Assembly (NCBI GenBank): GCA_964017235.1
Contig: OZ024934.1
Location: 76,846,706-76,910,705, forward strand
Origin: Sabellastarte sp. h YS-2021
Taxonomy: Eukaryota > Annelida > Polychaeta > Sabellida > Sabellidae
DNA length: 64,000 nt
Direction of reading: 5' to 3'
Shown here: positions 45,102-57,100 of the stretch, in pieces
Layout of the letters: every line of letters begins with the position of its first letter
Position numbering within the stretch: position 1 is the first letter of the stretch
The notes under the pieces: model-generated
Told to the model about the DNA's origin: nothing
What the model saw: only the letters and a program-made list of their open reading frames with translations
Databases searched by the model: none
Program-made: the position numbers and the translations under genes

Positions 45102-48100
45102 CTGCAAAAATGATTTTAATAGTCATAATGAAATTGTTAAGTATGTTTTGAAAAAGTTTAAAATTTGACATGTAAATATTACAGAGAACATTAAGTTACT
45201 GTATTTTTGTCTGCATTTTATTAATCACAATCATTTGATTCATACATACATAGTGTACTTTGTAGCAATTACTGATTATCTGTGGTGGGACAACATCTCT
45301 GGGCCTTTGGATTACACACAAAAATGAACTCAAGTCTAGCTCATTAACTAGCTGAGCTAAAGGGGGATGATATATATGAGGATATTACAACTGAGTTAAA
45401 AGTCAAAGATTTCCAAGCGACTTTAACAGTATAACTTGGAAGGGAGCTTTGTGACTGTCTGTGGTCATGCAGCTCTTGTTAACATGTGGGATTCACTACG
45501 TCCTGATATGACCTGGTACCCTAATTCCAGTTAGCACTCTATTACAAGACCTAACCTATTATGGACCATTGTGGCGTGTTTGGCAGTTTGAGGTACAAAA
45601 GGTCTGCAAAATAATTATTTTCCAATTAAACTCACTTTACATTGTAAGGAAAAAATAACCAGTATAATAAGAAGAAAATATGTTATATTAAACCTCAGTC
45701 ACATTTGTCAGCCTTGTAGAAATTATATTTACTTGTAACCAGATCATTCTAATCCATATTTGTGGGAGGATTAGTCATATCATGACGAGAGTGGAACATA
45801 TATGTACTATGGCGATGAAGAGAGGTCGGAGGAGCATTAAAGTATATGTCTTAAGGCTGTTATATCTGTAAAGAATACAAGTGACCAGGTTGGGGTGAAA
45901 TGCTCCCTCACAAAACTCTTTCAAGCATGTTTAAAAACTTGTACAACTCAACTGGAATACAAGAATATAAAATAATATTAAAATGTTATTACAAAGATCT
46001 GATAACAATTCATACCTGAACCAGGGCAATGACAAACCCTCCAATGATGAAGTACAACAACTTATCATTAAACCATTCCAAAAGGGCATCATGGCAACCC
46101 TATACAAAATGTTCATAAGAGAATTACAAAATGTAGAAGTTGCTGTGAGGAAGACAATCAGAATGTAAATCAGTAAACCCATTATACTTTGGAAATATTT
46201 TATGTAAATACTAATTAATTCAATAAGATTTTAAAAGTTTTAATGTAAAGACTAGCAAATACAAAAAAAAAAGATTTTTAAAAGTTTATGGAATACCATA
46301 CCCAGCACGGTTGAAAACTAACACAATAAAACAACATGGATCCAGCTAAGTGAAATTTTAAAAATATGAGCTTCTTATCCCCATTTCACACTACAGGCAG
46401 TACGTCCCATGGTTAGAAGTTAGAAGGCCACTGATTGGACATGGTTTTTTTACCTGTCAACAACAGTAGAATGACAGTACTACACACTTTGGTCACCATG
46501 AAGCAACCTCAACTCACCTTTGGTAGCCTTAGGATGAAATATCTTGACTCACCTTATGTCACTCTATTACACCTAAGGATGACCGAATCACAACCTTATG
46601 TACACTATGGACCACACCTTCGGTTACCATAGTCACAAATTCATACATGCATGCCAGAAATAGTCTGAGCATGCCCATAATACTGAAATCAGAGCCGGAA
46701 ATTTTAAACCGTCTAAAACTTCTGAGGACTCACAAGGTAATGGACGGTTTGCCACTGACTGCCAAGGTCGCACACAGAGGTCAGACAATGATCCAAGGAC
46801 AGGGACGTTTCCCCAAATGTGAGTTACCGCGGGTGATGCGCCCTGTAGTGTGAAAGGGGTATTAGATAATATTTCTACTACATTTGTATTTTTGTGCTCT
46901 TTATTTTTTCTCCAAAATCTAAAAAAGGATAAAAAATTCAAAATAGTAAGACCGATTATTAATTCAAATAAAATACCTATTTTGGCACCACAGTTTTGGT
47001 ATATAGTTTTTCAAAAGTTCAACTATATTTATGACAAATTCATCTTCAAATGAAGTTGTTAGATTTTGTTGACATTGATTACAAAGGTAATATGTTACAC
47101 ACATTAAATTGGCACAAATATAGCACTAAACTCAAACCCTTATCAAGTGGGATCACTTTTACATAAATGAACCATTTTAAGCCTCGTATTTAGTAATAGA
47201 CCTTTGAAAATTTAGTAGTTTTTGCGAAAATTTATATTTACAATTTACACTTGAATCGATGGACATTTTACTCAAAAGAAACCATACTTATTTGCATGCA
47301 CTGAGCAGAAATTAGGATTTTGCTTTACAGTTGAGCAAAACTTCTTTGGGGATTTATTATCCATACAGGATATAATCAGATAGTATAATATTTATACTTC
47401 AAGTCTAACAAAAAATTAACTTGGCCTATTTTGGCTGTATTACAGATTGTTAAACTAATCATACAGAAAGAAGACTTCAGTAATACCGTGTCATGTATAT
47501 ATTCTGTGGTTACATCCAAAGGGGAGTCTGTGGTCATCGCTGAACTATTTCGCAAAGCCAGGGCTTCATAAAAGCACAGAGTTTCATTCAATGGCTCATT
47601 GTCTTCATCCAGAACGCAGCAAGAAACAGGCACCTGATTAGTTTGAAAATTAGCATTACATGTATGAATAATCAATGAATTATGAGTTTTGAGTTATTAT
47701 CCATACTAGTATTATTACGTATTATACATATGTAGTACAAAGGTTAATTGACAGATGATATAGACATAACACAAATATATTGAAATTAATTATTCTTACC
47801 GGCATGTTATCATCGAATTCTTCATTCTCTGCAAAGTCTCCAGGCCCAGATCCACCACAACATTTCAGCTTAAAAAAGGATAATGTACATACAGCAAATT
47901 TTCCTTTTCAGACACAATGTGTAATGTTTATGAGAGTTTTATGAGGGGGGAAAGTCCTCACATAAAAAATAACCAGTACTGTATTCAAAAAGGTGAAAGT
48001 GAAAGATCATCTAAAAGTAAGCTTAAGTTAATTCCAAATCGGATTATGAATAAAGTTGTTATTTTGAAAGAAGTCAAGCTGATTTTGGGCTCCACCCACT

Positions 48101-51100
48101 AAAATGGATTACAATTCATATAAAATATTTTTAAATATTCTGGCTTTAATAAAACAAAATCGTTTGAACTTTGGTTGTGAACCATTTGTTTTGCAAATTT
48201 TAGTCTGTTTTGTGGTCCAGTTTAATTCTTCTTTGTGAATATATCCCTGGATTAAAGCAGGGTTTACCATACCACACCGGTATATATGTTAGTTTGACTG
48301 GCTAAACTTTGATCACATGACTCTCAATAAAGACAAGAGGGGCCACCATGACACAGTGCCTCCCACCTCTGATGTCAGTGGTTCAAATGCCAGACCTTAT
48401 ATGGAAAGGTTGGTAGTTGCTTATGGATAGTCGCCAGTTTACAGTACAGAACCATGACCAACTGCGTGTACTGGTCTCCCTCTGCCCACAAAACTACCCA
48501 TTGTGATATGACCTGTACAGTGAAGAGACGTAAAACCCAAATATATAAATTAATTAATAAAGACAAATATATAGTAGTTTCCTCCACTCAAATAAATGAT
48601 GTAGAATGGGTATCGTGTTGAACATTCTTTACATCTGGAAGAAGAATGTGACTGAACCCACCAAATACTTTTTAAAGTTTCCAGGGATATATCTATCGTC
48701 TTTACAAATCTAGGGCACTGCATATTAACTAACCACCTCTTAGATATTCACCAATGTGGAAGGAGATTTATGAGAGAGGGGTTGTGGGTTCAAATGCACT
48801 GAAAATGTTGTTCCCCAGACAGTACAATAATCCCAGCCAGTACACACAATGTTTGATTTAATATTGGCAACTTGTGTATTTTCTGTAGATTTTTATGGTC
48901 ATGAGTTTATATATTCCAACACACGAGAACATGTAAGAGCCGCAGAAAGTCTGTCATTAGCTATTTAAGAATATGTAAAACCTCGATTCTTTATTTATAA
49001 ATATCTGAAGTAAAACTCAAGTTTACTGCTTGCCTACTTAATATAATGTATGGTAAAGTTAGGTCCTATCTTAGTGCACTATGATTCACTATGACCGTCA
49101 TTGATTGTCTCAAAGAGATGAAACATGAAGTAAAGTCCTTAAAGAGTTGTGTTTATGTCAATTTGCAATGTGATGAAAATAAATCTACGATGATTAAATG
49201 ATCATAATGAAGATTCTGAATTCTAGTTATACCAAACACCAAAGCTGAGCAGTACCCTATGTATAAATAAATAAAATTAGCTAAAATGGAATTTCAGTAA
49301 TTTGAAAATTTTATTAAAGTCATTGCAATTATGTTTTTATATTTCCCGCTATCAAAGCTTCTAAGCTAAAATCACCAAAATTAATACCTAGTGAAGTTTT
49401 CTATTGATAATGTATATTTATACAATTTGAATTATACCTCTTTCTGTATAATATGCCATGCATTAGTCAGTGTGTTATTAGGGTATGCTGTAACTGCTCC
49501 TGTTGCTTGGTTGGTCAGTTCATCTTCAATCACACTTTCAATCTGTAAAAAACAACATTTTTTTTGGATGGGAGCAATCTTAAAAGTTTGTCTAAGATTA
49601 TTATTGGTGGGCATCTTGATTCTAAAATAAACAGATGGTAGAATATGAGATACTGTAGCTGACAGCTGATAGTCAAAAACATATTATACCTCTGTTCCAC
49701 TCTCACTTGTTATTGTAAGACGTAGTAAATTTTAAACTTGGGATGCTGCTAACACTGGTCTTGTCAAAAGAGGGATGGGTAAAATGATAATTTATGTGAC
49801 CAAAAAGATTGGCACAACGACCTGTTCCCAGCTTCTACAATACATACGATGACTTGTAATACTAAACCCAAATAACTCCTGTTGAGAAATTAGGAGATTC
49901 CTTTTGGGACAAGAACACACACCTCTCACACATAAGAAAATGCACAAGATAGGTCCTAGAAGCCAGAGAAAAAGTCATAACACACTACAGATTAGCCGTA
50001 ACTGCCTTATGACAGAAAATATTGGTCATGACTTGTAGGGACAAAAACCGCTAACTTGTAAGATTTTTAAACATGCTTAATATTTTAAATGAAATTTTAT
50101 AATGGTAGTATCATGTGTCCAAACTTGCTGAGTGAAAAGATAGGTTGTAAGACCAATAAGTTATGATCCGAATTGCATTATTACGGCAGCCAGGAGGCAA
50201 GCTTGCAACAATGGAACACATATACCGCTTGCAGACATTTCTGTTTTATTGATATCTAAACTTGTTTTAACATTTAAAAGGGAGTTAGATTAATTGTAAT
50301 AAAAAACTTTTGTGCATGAGTTTGTGGAGTGTTAAGACAACTGTCTAAGTTGGTGTGTGTCCGTTGAGGGAAGTAGCGTTTTTGAAAATTAACCGTTTTT
50401 CGTTGTAAACCTCACTATATATACAACATTCTGCCTCTCCAAACTATTATCATTTCCTAACAACAGTTAAACTTTCGTCATATACTTTAATTCTTCAACC
50501 AAATCTTTTTATATCTACACATTTTACTTAATTATCACTAAATCCCCCAATTTCGCCCACATTCCCCGTTATCGGCCCAATAATATACTACCTGCTTACA
50601 CATTTCCTTCTAATTTTAAACACTTCCCCATTTTATTTTCCTACTTAAAACAACTTATAAAGTACTCTTTCCTACATATGATGTTATTTGTACAATTTCT
50701 GTTGTTTTTCTTGCCTGCTTTATCTGTTTTTCGCCACTATAGCAGCACTCAGATTGTCTGCCCCCCAGTTGTCAGTTTTTTTCAACCTCAACGTACACCA
50801 ACCACCTCCTGCCTACATTTTTTGTTCAAAAAGAACATCCATATTCCATCAAAACTTCCACCTCTCAGCCTTCTTGCACTTCTACTACTAGCTGGTGACA
50901 TTAATCCAAACCCTGGTCCTCCTGATTGCATAAATTTCTCTTTTGCCAATGTTAGATCCCTCTCAAACAAATACTCATCCATACAAAAGTTTATCTTGGA
51001 CAATAATACAGACGTGTTTGCCATGTCAGAAACCTGGATTCGCCCAGACGCTTCACAGGCGTATCTCAGTGATATCTCCCCACAGGGTCATACCCTTTTT

Positions 51101-54100
51101 CACCGACCTAGGGAGTCACGACGGGGTGGCGGAGTAGCTTTCCTGGTGAAAAATGAACTGCAAACCAGCCGCATACCTACAGATACTTATTCCTCTTTTG
51201 AAAGCCTCCTTATTAAAATCTCCTTACAAAATGAATCCTGCCTTTTTCTCAATATATACAAGCCCCCATCAACTAGCTCTGCAACCTTCTATGAACAGTT
51301 TAACGCACTTCTTGAAAATATCTACCCTACTACAGACAATTTGGTAATCATCGGTGACTTTAACATTCACATGGACACAAATTCCAACGACTTAAAAAAA
51401 TTTCGTGCTCTTTTGGGGTCAAAAGGTAAATTTTCCTACCCACATCCTCGGACACACCATTGACTTAGTTCTCACCAAATCTAGTAACGACAAAATTTCA
51501 CACGTCCATGCCACCGAGGCCTTCTCTGATCATTTCTCCATAACATTCAAGGTCAATATCACCCCCCAAAGACGAATCTCTGGAGACACCGTCACTTTCA
51601 GAAAATACCATAAAATCAATATGGAAGCCATGAGAAAGGATCTCCTCTCATCTGAACTTATTGTTGATCCCAAAAATAATTCTAATGCTTTGTACTCACA
51701 GTACCACTCCACTCTAACAACTCTCATTGACAAACATGCTCCTTTCATCACTAAACACGTCAGGTCCAAATATATCCCTGGGTGGGTAAATGACAGTGTT
51801 ATTGCGGCAAAAGAAACAAAACGTCTCTTTGAACGCCTTTGGCGCAAAAACAAATCCAGTTTCAACAGATCACAATATGTCAAAAAGGTTCATATGTATA
51901 ATAAAATCTGCATGAAAGCGAAATCCGACTTCCTCAAATCCAGAATTCATGACAACCAAGATAATCCTCAGAAACTTTGGGAAACTTTAAACAACGTACT
52001 CCACAGATCCGCTGCAAAGGTACTTCCCTCAGTAAATTCTCCTCAACCTTAAGCTAACAAATTTGTTGAATTTTTCACAGAAAAAATCACAAACATTCAT
52101 CAATCCTTCGCCAACTCTAATCCCCCTAAATACACCGACTCTGATCTCACACCGCCTGCTTTCTCAGCTTTTTCCTCAGTTTCAGAAGATCAGGTAGCTA
52201 AAATCATCAAAAACTCCCCCAGCAAATCTTGCTCGCTTGATCCTTGGCCAACATTTCTTGTAATTGAGTTTTTAGATATCCTCATCACCCCTATCACATC
52301 AGTAATTAATGCATCACTCCGTGAAGGAAGCTGCCCTAAATTTTTCAAACAGGCCCATGTAACTCCACTCCTAAAAAAATCAACCCTGGATAGAGAAGTC
52401 CTTAAAAACTATAGGCCGGTCTCTAATTTAAACTTTGTTTCAAAGATCTTAGAGAGAGTGGTGTTGTCCCAACTCCTGTCTCACCTGGACGAGTCCTGTC
52501 TTTTGACTGGTTTCCAATCTGCCTATAGAAGGTTCCATTCTACGGAAAGTGCCCTCCTAAATATACAGGATGATCTTTTCCTCAATATGTCTGAAGGCAG
52601 TACAACAGCCTTAACCCTCCTTGATCTCTCTGCAGCTTTCGACATGATTGACCACTCGATCCTGTTCCATAGGTTACATGACTGCTATGGCATCAATGGA
52701 CTGGCTCTGAGTTGGTTCGAGTCTTACTTGTCGGACAGGACTCAATCAGTCAAGGTAGGCTCTGTGCTGTCACATCCCATGGTTTTGAAATTTGGGGTCC
52801 CGCAAGGCTCTGTCCTGGGGCCACTCCTCTTTTCCATGTACACAAATCCACTCAGTTCAATTATTCAATCCCATAGGGGTATCAAACACCATTTTTATGC
52901 AGTCGACACTCAGTTATACATTACTCTTTCACCATCAAATTTCAGTCAGTCAATGACAGCTCTAACGGACTGCCTAAATGATATACATAATTTCATGGCT
53001 GCAAATAAACTCAAATTAAACCCAGACAAAACAGAATTCATCCTTATTGGTTCAAAATACAGTCATAAACAACTTCATTCGCTTTTTCCCACTGATATTC
53101 TTGGGAATAAAGTCTCACCTGCCTCAAATGTCAAAAACCTAGGAGTGGTGTTCGACCCCAACCTGACCCTCACAGATCACATTTCCCAAGTCATCAAGTC
53201 AACTCGGTTCCATATAAGAGATTTATATAGGATTCGCCATCTCCTTGACCTTAACACAGCAATACTCCTTGCAAATGCTCTCGTCAGTAGCCGAATTGAC
53301 TACTGTAATTCCCTCTTTGCCTCACTCACTCTTTCTGAGCTCAAGAGGTTGCAGGGTGTTCAGAACTCCCTCTGTCGAGTAGTCACTAGAACCTCGAGGT
53401 ACACTCATGCAACTCCAAATCTGGAAAAACTACATTGGCTACCAGTCAAATACAGGGTTCTTTTCAAAATTGGGTTGATCACATATAAGGTCCTTAAGTA
53501 TGGTCAACCTGTGTACCTCAAGGATAAACTTCATCCATATACCTCATCAAGGAACACCAGACGTAGCAGTCCAAAATACAAATTCCTTCAAGTTCCTTCT
53601 TTTGACTCTAAAATACATAAGTCTCATAAGTATCTTACCAAATCTTTCAGCCATCATGCACCTGTTTTCTGGAACTCACTTCCTGTCCATGTAAGAACCA
53701 GTCCATCTGTCACATCCTTCAGGAAGCACCTGAAAACCCACCTTTTCAAATCTGCTTTTCCGACCTAGTTTTCTTCCCCACGTTCACACCCACAACCATC
53801 GGAATACAGACCTGGACACGTCCCCCACTATGACTCGGATATTATATATGATTAGTTTAGCGCACTGAGTTCCCCTTCGGGGAAGATATTGCGCCTGCAA
53901 AGCAGTAGATTTAGATTTAGATGGAAAATCATACTGACATGTAAATAATTCCAACAAAAGGTAAACAACAGGAATAACATTGCACTTGCTCTCTTCCAAG
54001 CCTCCATTTTCCGGGCAATTACATATTTGCATCAGGTATATGGCGTCTTAGTATTCTGCTAATCCATGTGTTATTTTTTGGTGCTTACTTTTAACTAATT

Positions 54101-57100
54101 ACATTAATATAAGAAATAATAATAAATAACATAGTTATAGTTTAAATTAGTTAAACTGTTTCTTTTCTAACTATGGTGAGATATGCCAAAGCCATATTCA
54201 AACAAGGATTTAAAATTATCGAAACAAGAACCGAGATGATGTTTGTATTAGGGTATACATTAAGCTTGGGCAATAAATATATTTATTAATCTATTATATT
54301 ATTAGCAAAGAAAATCAAAGCCATACTTTATCCTTGAATACCACAGCCAATACAGCCACTGTCACTTCACCAAGAAGGAGTACGCCACAGAGGGTACAGT
54401 ACTGAAACACAAAGGGTATTGAGGATGAGAAGGGTCGGGATGACATATATGAAAAAAATTAACAGTATTATTTGAGTGTATATATTATGAATATTTCACG
54501 ATATTAGACTTCATTTTCTCCATTCTTAATCATCTTTTCTGAGTAAATATTTACTCAAAGTTACACAGATTTATTTTTACTATTAGGGTATGAGGATACA
54601 ACTCTGCCTCAAATCGAAGTGGGTTTAGAGCCACACTGAACCACTTAAACCGTCTCTTAGGACTCTCAAAAAACACATATATTACAGTAATGTGGTAAAG
54701 GAACATGAGGATAACCCCAAGATCTTGTTAAATTTGACAAAGAAATACTCCCAGATCACACAACTATCACCAGTTTAACCAACAGTTAAGGCAAGTACTT
54801 TGTAGACGAACTTGCTAAACTAAGGTCTGGATTAGTGTCAACTGATGCTGATTCCCCTGTCCCAAATCCCTCATCCCCAATAAGTTTGTTTATTTCTGGT
54901 TCATGTCAGAGGATAAAATTCTCAAAATCAGCAAGTCGACACCAATTAAATCATGTGACATGGACCCAATTCCAACCTCATTGGTCTGTGATTGAATAAG
55001 CGTGCTCTTGACCCCCATTACAAATATTTATCAAGTGCCTGCAGGAGGGCAGTTTCCCATCCTGTATCAAGACTGTATATATCACAATCCTTCTCAAAAA
55101 GCTGGTCTTGACATAAACACTTTCAAGAATTATCAATCAGTATCCAACCTCAGCTACATCTCCAAACTTATAGAGAAAGCAAAAAATAAGTATATTGCTT
55201 AGAAGGGTATATCAAACATAACTCAGTATGCATATACAGTTTTTCACCCTTCTAAAATGCCATTGCTCAACCACAAAATGACATTGCCACCTCAATGGAC
55301 AAGGGTACTAATGTTCGACTAGTCCGTCTGGACTTATCCACAGCATTTGGTTCAATAGACCACTCTATCCTGTTTGACTGCCTTCAACATTGGTATGGCA
55401 TTGATGGGGTTGTGCTTAAGTGGGTACAGCCATACCACAAATCAAGGGAACAGCCACGTAAAATAGATGGACATCTTTCAGATGCTTTTCAACTCCCTTA
55501 TGGGTTCTTGAGGGCTCAGTATTGGGCCCACTCCTTTTTAGCCTTTAGACAACTCCTCTTAGTAGTGTCATATCTAAGTTTCATGTCGCCCACCATTTAT
55601 ATGCAGATGACAAATTTACTTGGAACTTGACTCAAGAAATTTTAATTCCAGTACCACTGAACTTGCAAGCTGCCTTGAGGCTTTTCAGGCGTGAATGAGA
55701 AGTAACACACTCAAATTAAATTCCAACAAGACAGAATCTATTTTAATTGGTGATGATCAAATTAAAAATTCCATGAAGTCATTATTTCTTGTAAGTGTTC
55801 TTGGTAATGCCATCAAACCAGCTGAATCAGTCAAAAACCTTGACGTCATTCTGGATGCTGATAACTCAATGCAAAGACATGTTTCTAATTTATGTTGCTT
55901 ATGATACTACCATCTCTGGGAACTGCAGAGGGTCCGCAGGTATCTAACCCATGAAACAAAAAGCATATATTGTGAGATTTCAAAGAGTTCAAAATGCCTT
56001 ATGTCACACTGTGTGCAAACTGAACAAATCCAGTCATGTGACACCCTTCCAACACAAATCACAGACGTGCCATTCAATACTCTATAACTGTTCTAATACA
56101 ACCCTCTCACTTACAAAGCAATAAACTTTAGCCAACCCCATATCTGTCCCACTTAATTAAGTGAAGTGATCTCACACGGGGCAATTACCTCTTGGTTTCC
56201 TCAACCAGGCCAAACAAATGCATGGGGATGCATAGTTTTACAGTAGCTGCTACAACAGAATGAAACAAGTTCTCTCAAGCAATCAGTGTTGTGGAAAGTA
56301 TCACTGTATTTAGAACACACTTAAAAAATTACCTATTCAGATTAGCCTATCCTCCACCATAGCCTATCTCTCCTATTGGATGCTAACCTGGACACTTACT
56401 TACTTACTTATCACTGTATTTAGAACACACTTAAAGAATTACCTATTCAGATTAGCCTTTCCACCACCATAGCCTATCTCTCCTATTGGATGCACACTTA
56501 CTTACTTACTTACTTAAGGTCAGACCAAGATTCAAATCCATAACATTATGACAATATAGGTGGGAGGTGAGAGTATCACCCACATAGACCACTGGTTGGC
56601 TCCGCCAAAAATGAATATTGTTAGCTATGTAACCTACAAAATGAGAACTCACCACATTGAGCATGCATTTGCTTTTGCAAATGGATCCACAGCAGCCCAT
56701 GAAGCTAATGAAAGCAATCAGCACACCCAGTCCTTGAAAACAGACATATTGTTTGAATGAATTTGAATAAAATGGTTTATTGTTGTAAATAACAACAGAT
56801 CTTTGTAGTCTGTTACAGTAGGAGTAAGGTATCTTTTTCATAATACAGGAGTTTGTGAAAAAACACCAGTGAGGAAACATTCTTTTAGTCCTTGACTCGT
56901 TGGAAATTCTTCATATAACTATTAATTTTTTGTGACAACATTATACCTCAGATCTGCCACTGAAGCAACATTGAACAACTCTGATTTGTATTTTAATCAA
57001 ATCCAGACATTCTCTTCTAGTCAATGATAATAACTCAGTGATAAAGGCCTGGCCCCGTCATTGCATGTGGTAATATCAATTTGTTTTTGTATTTTGTTTC

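Larger units (their letters stand above)
54590..56516 (+). mobile_element. Decayed CR1/L2-group LINE remnant in tetraspanin intron 3
   Basis: A heavily mutated LINE in the intron between tetraspanin exons 3 and 4, antisense to the gene. Recognisable reverse transcriptase pieces include RLDLSTAFGSIDHSILFDCL and LQHWYGIDGV (from 55295, active-site Asp present in DLSTAF), MRSNTLKLNSNKTESILIGD (about 55695) and SVKNLDVILDADNSM. Many stops and shifts separate them. The 3' end is a tandem duplication followed by CTTA repeats. It is clearly an older and different subfamily from the copy at 50.4 kb. Its 5' limit is a guess. Confidence 0.75.

Noticed and set aside
53918-53935. TTTAGAT and ATTAG tails as telomere-like repeats
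   Set aside because: They follow LINE 3' UTRs directly and differ in unit between subfamilies, so they are LINE tail microsatellites.
55295-55630. 111-codon open frame as a host gene
   Set aside because: The protein resembles LINE reverse transcriptase and is surrounded by more fragments of the same element.
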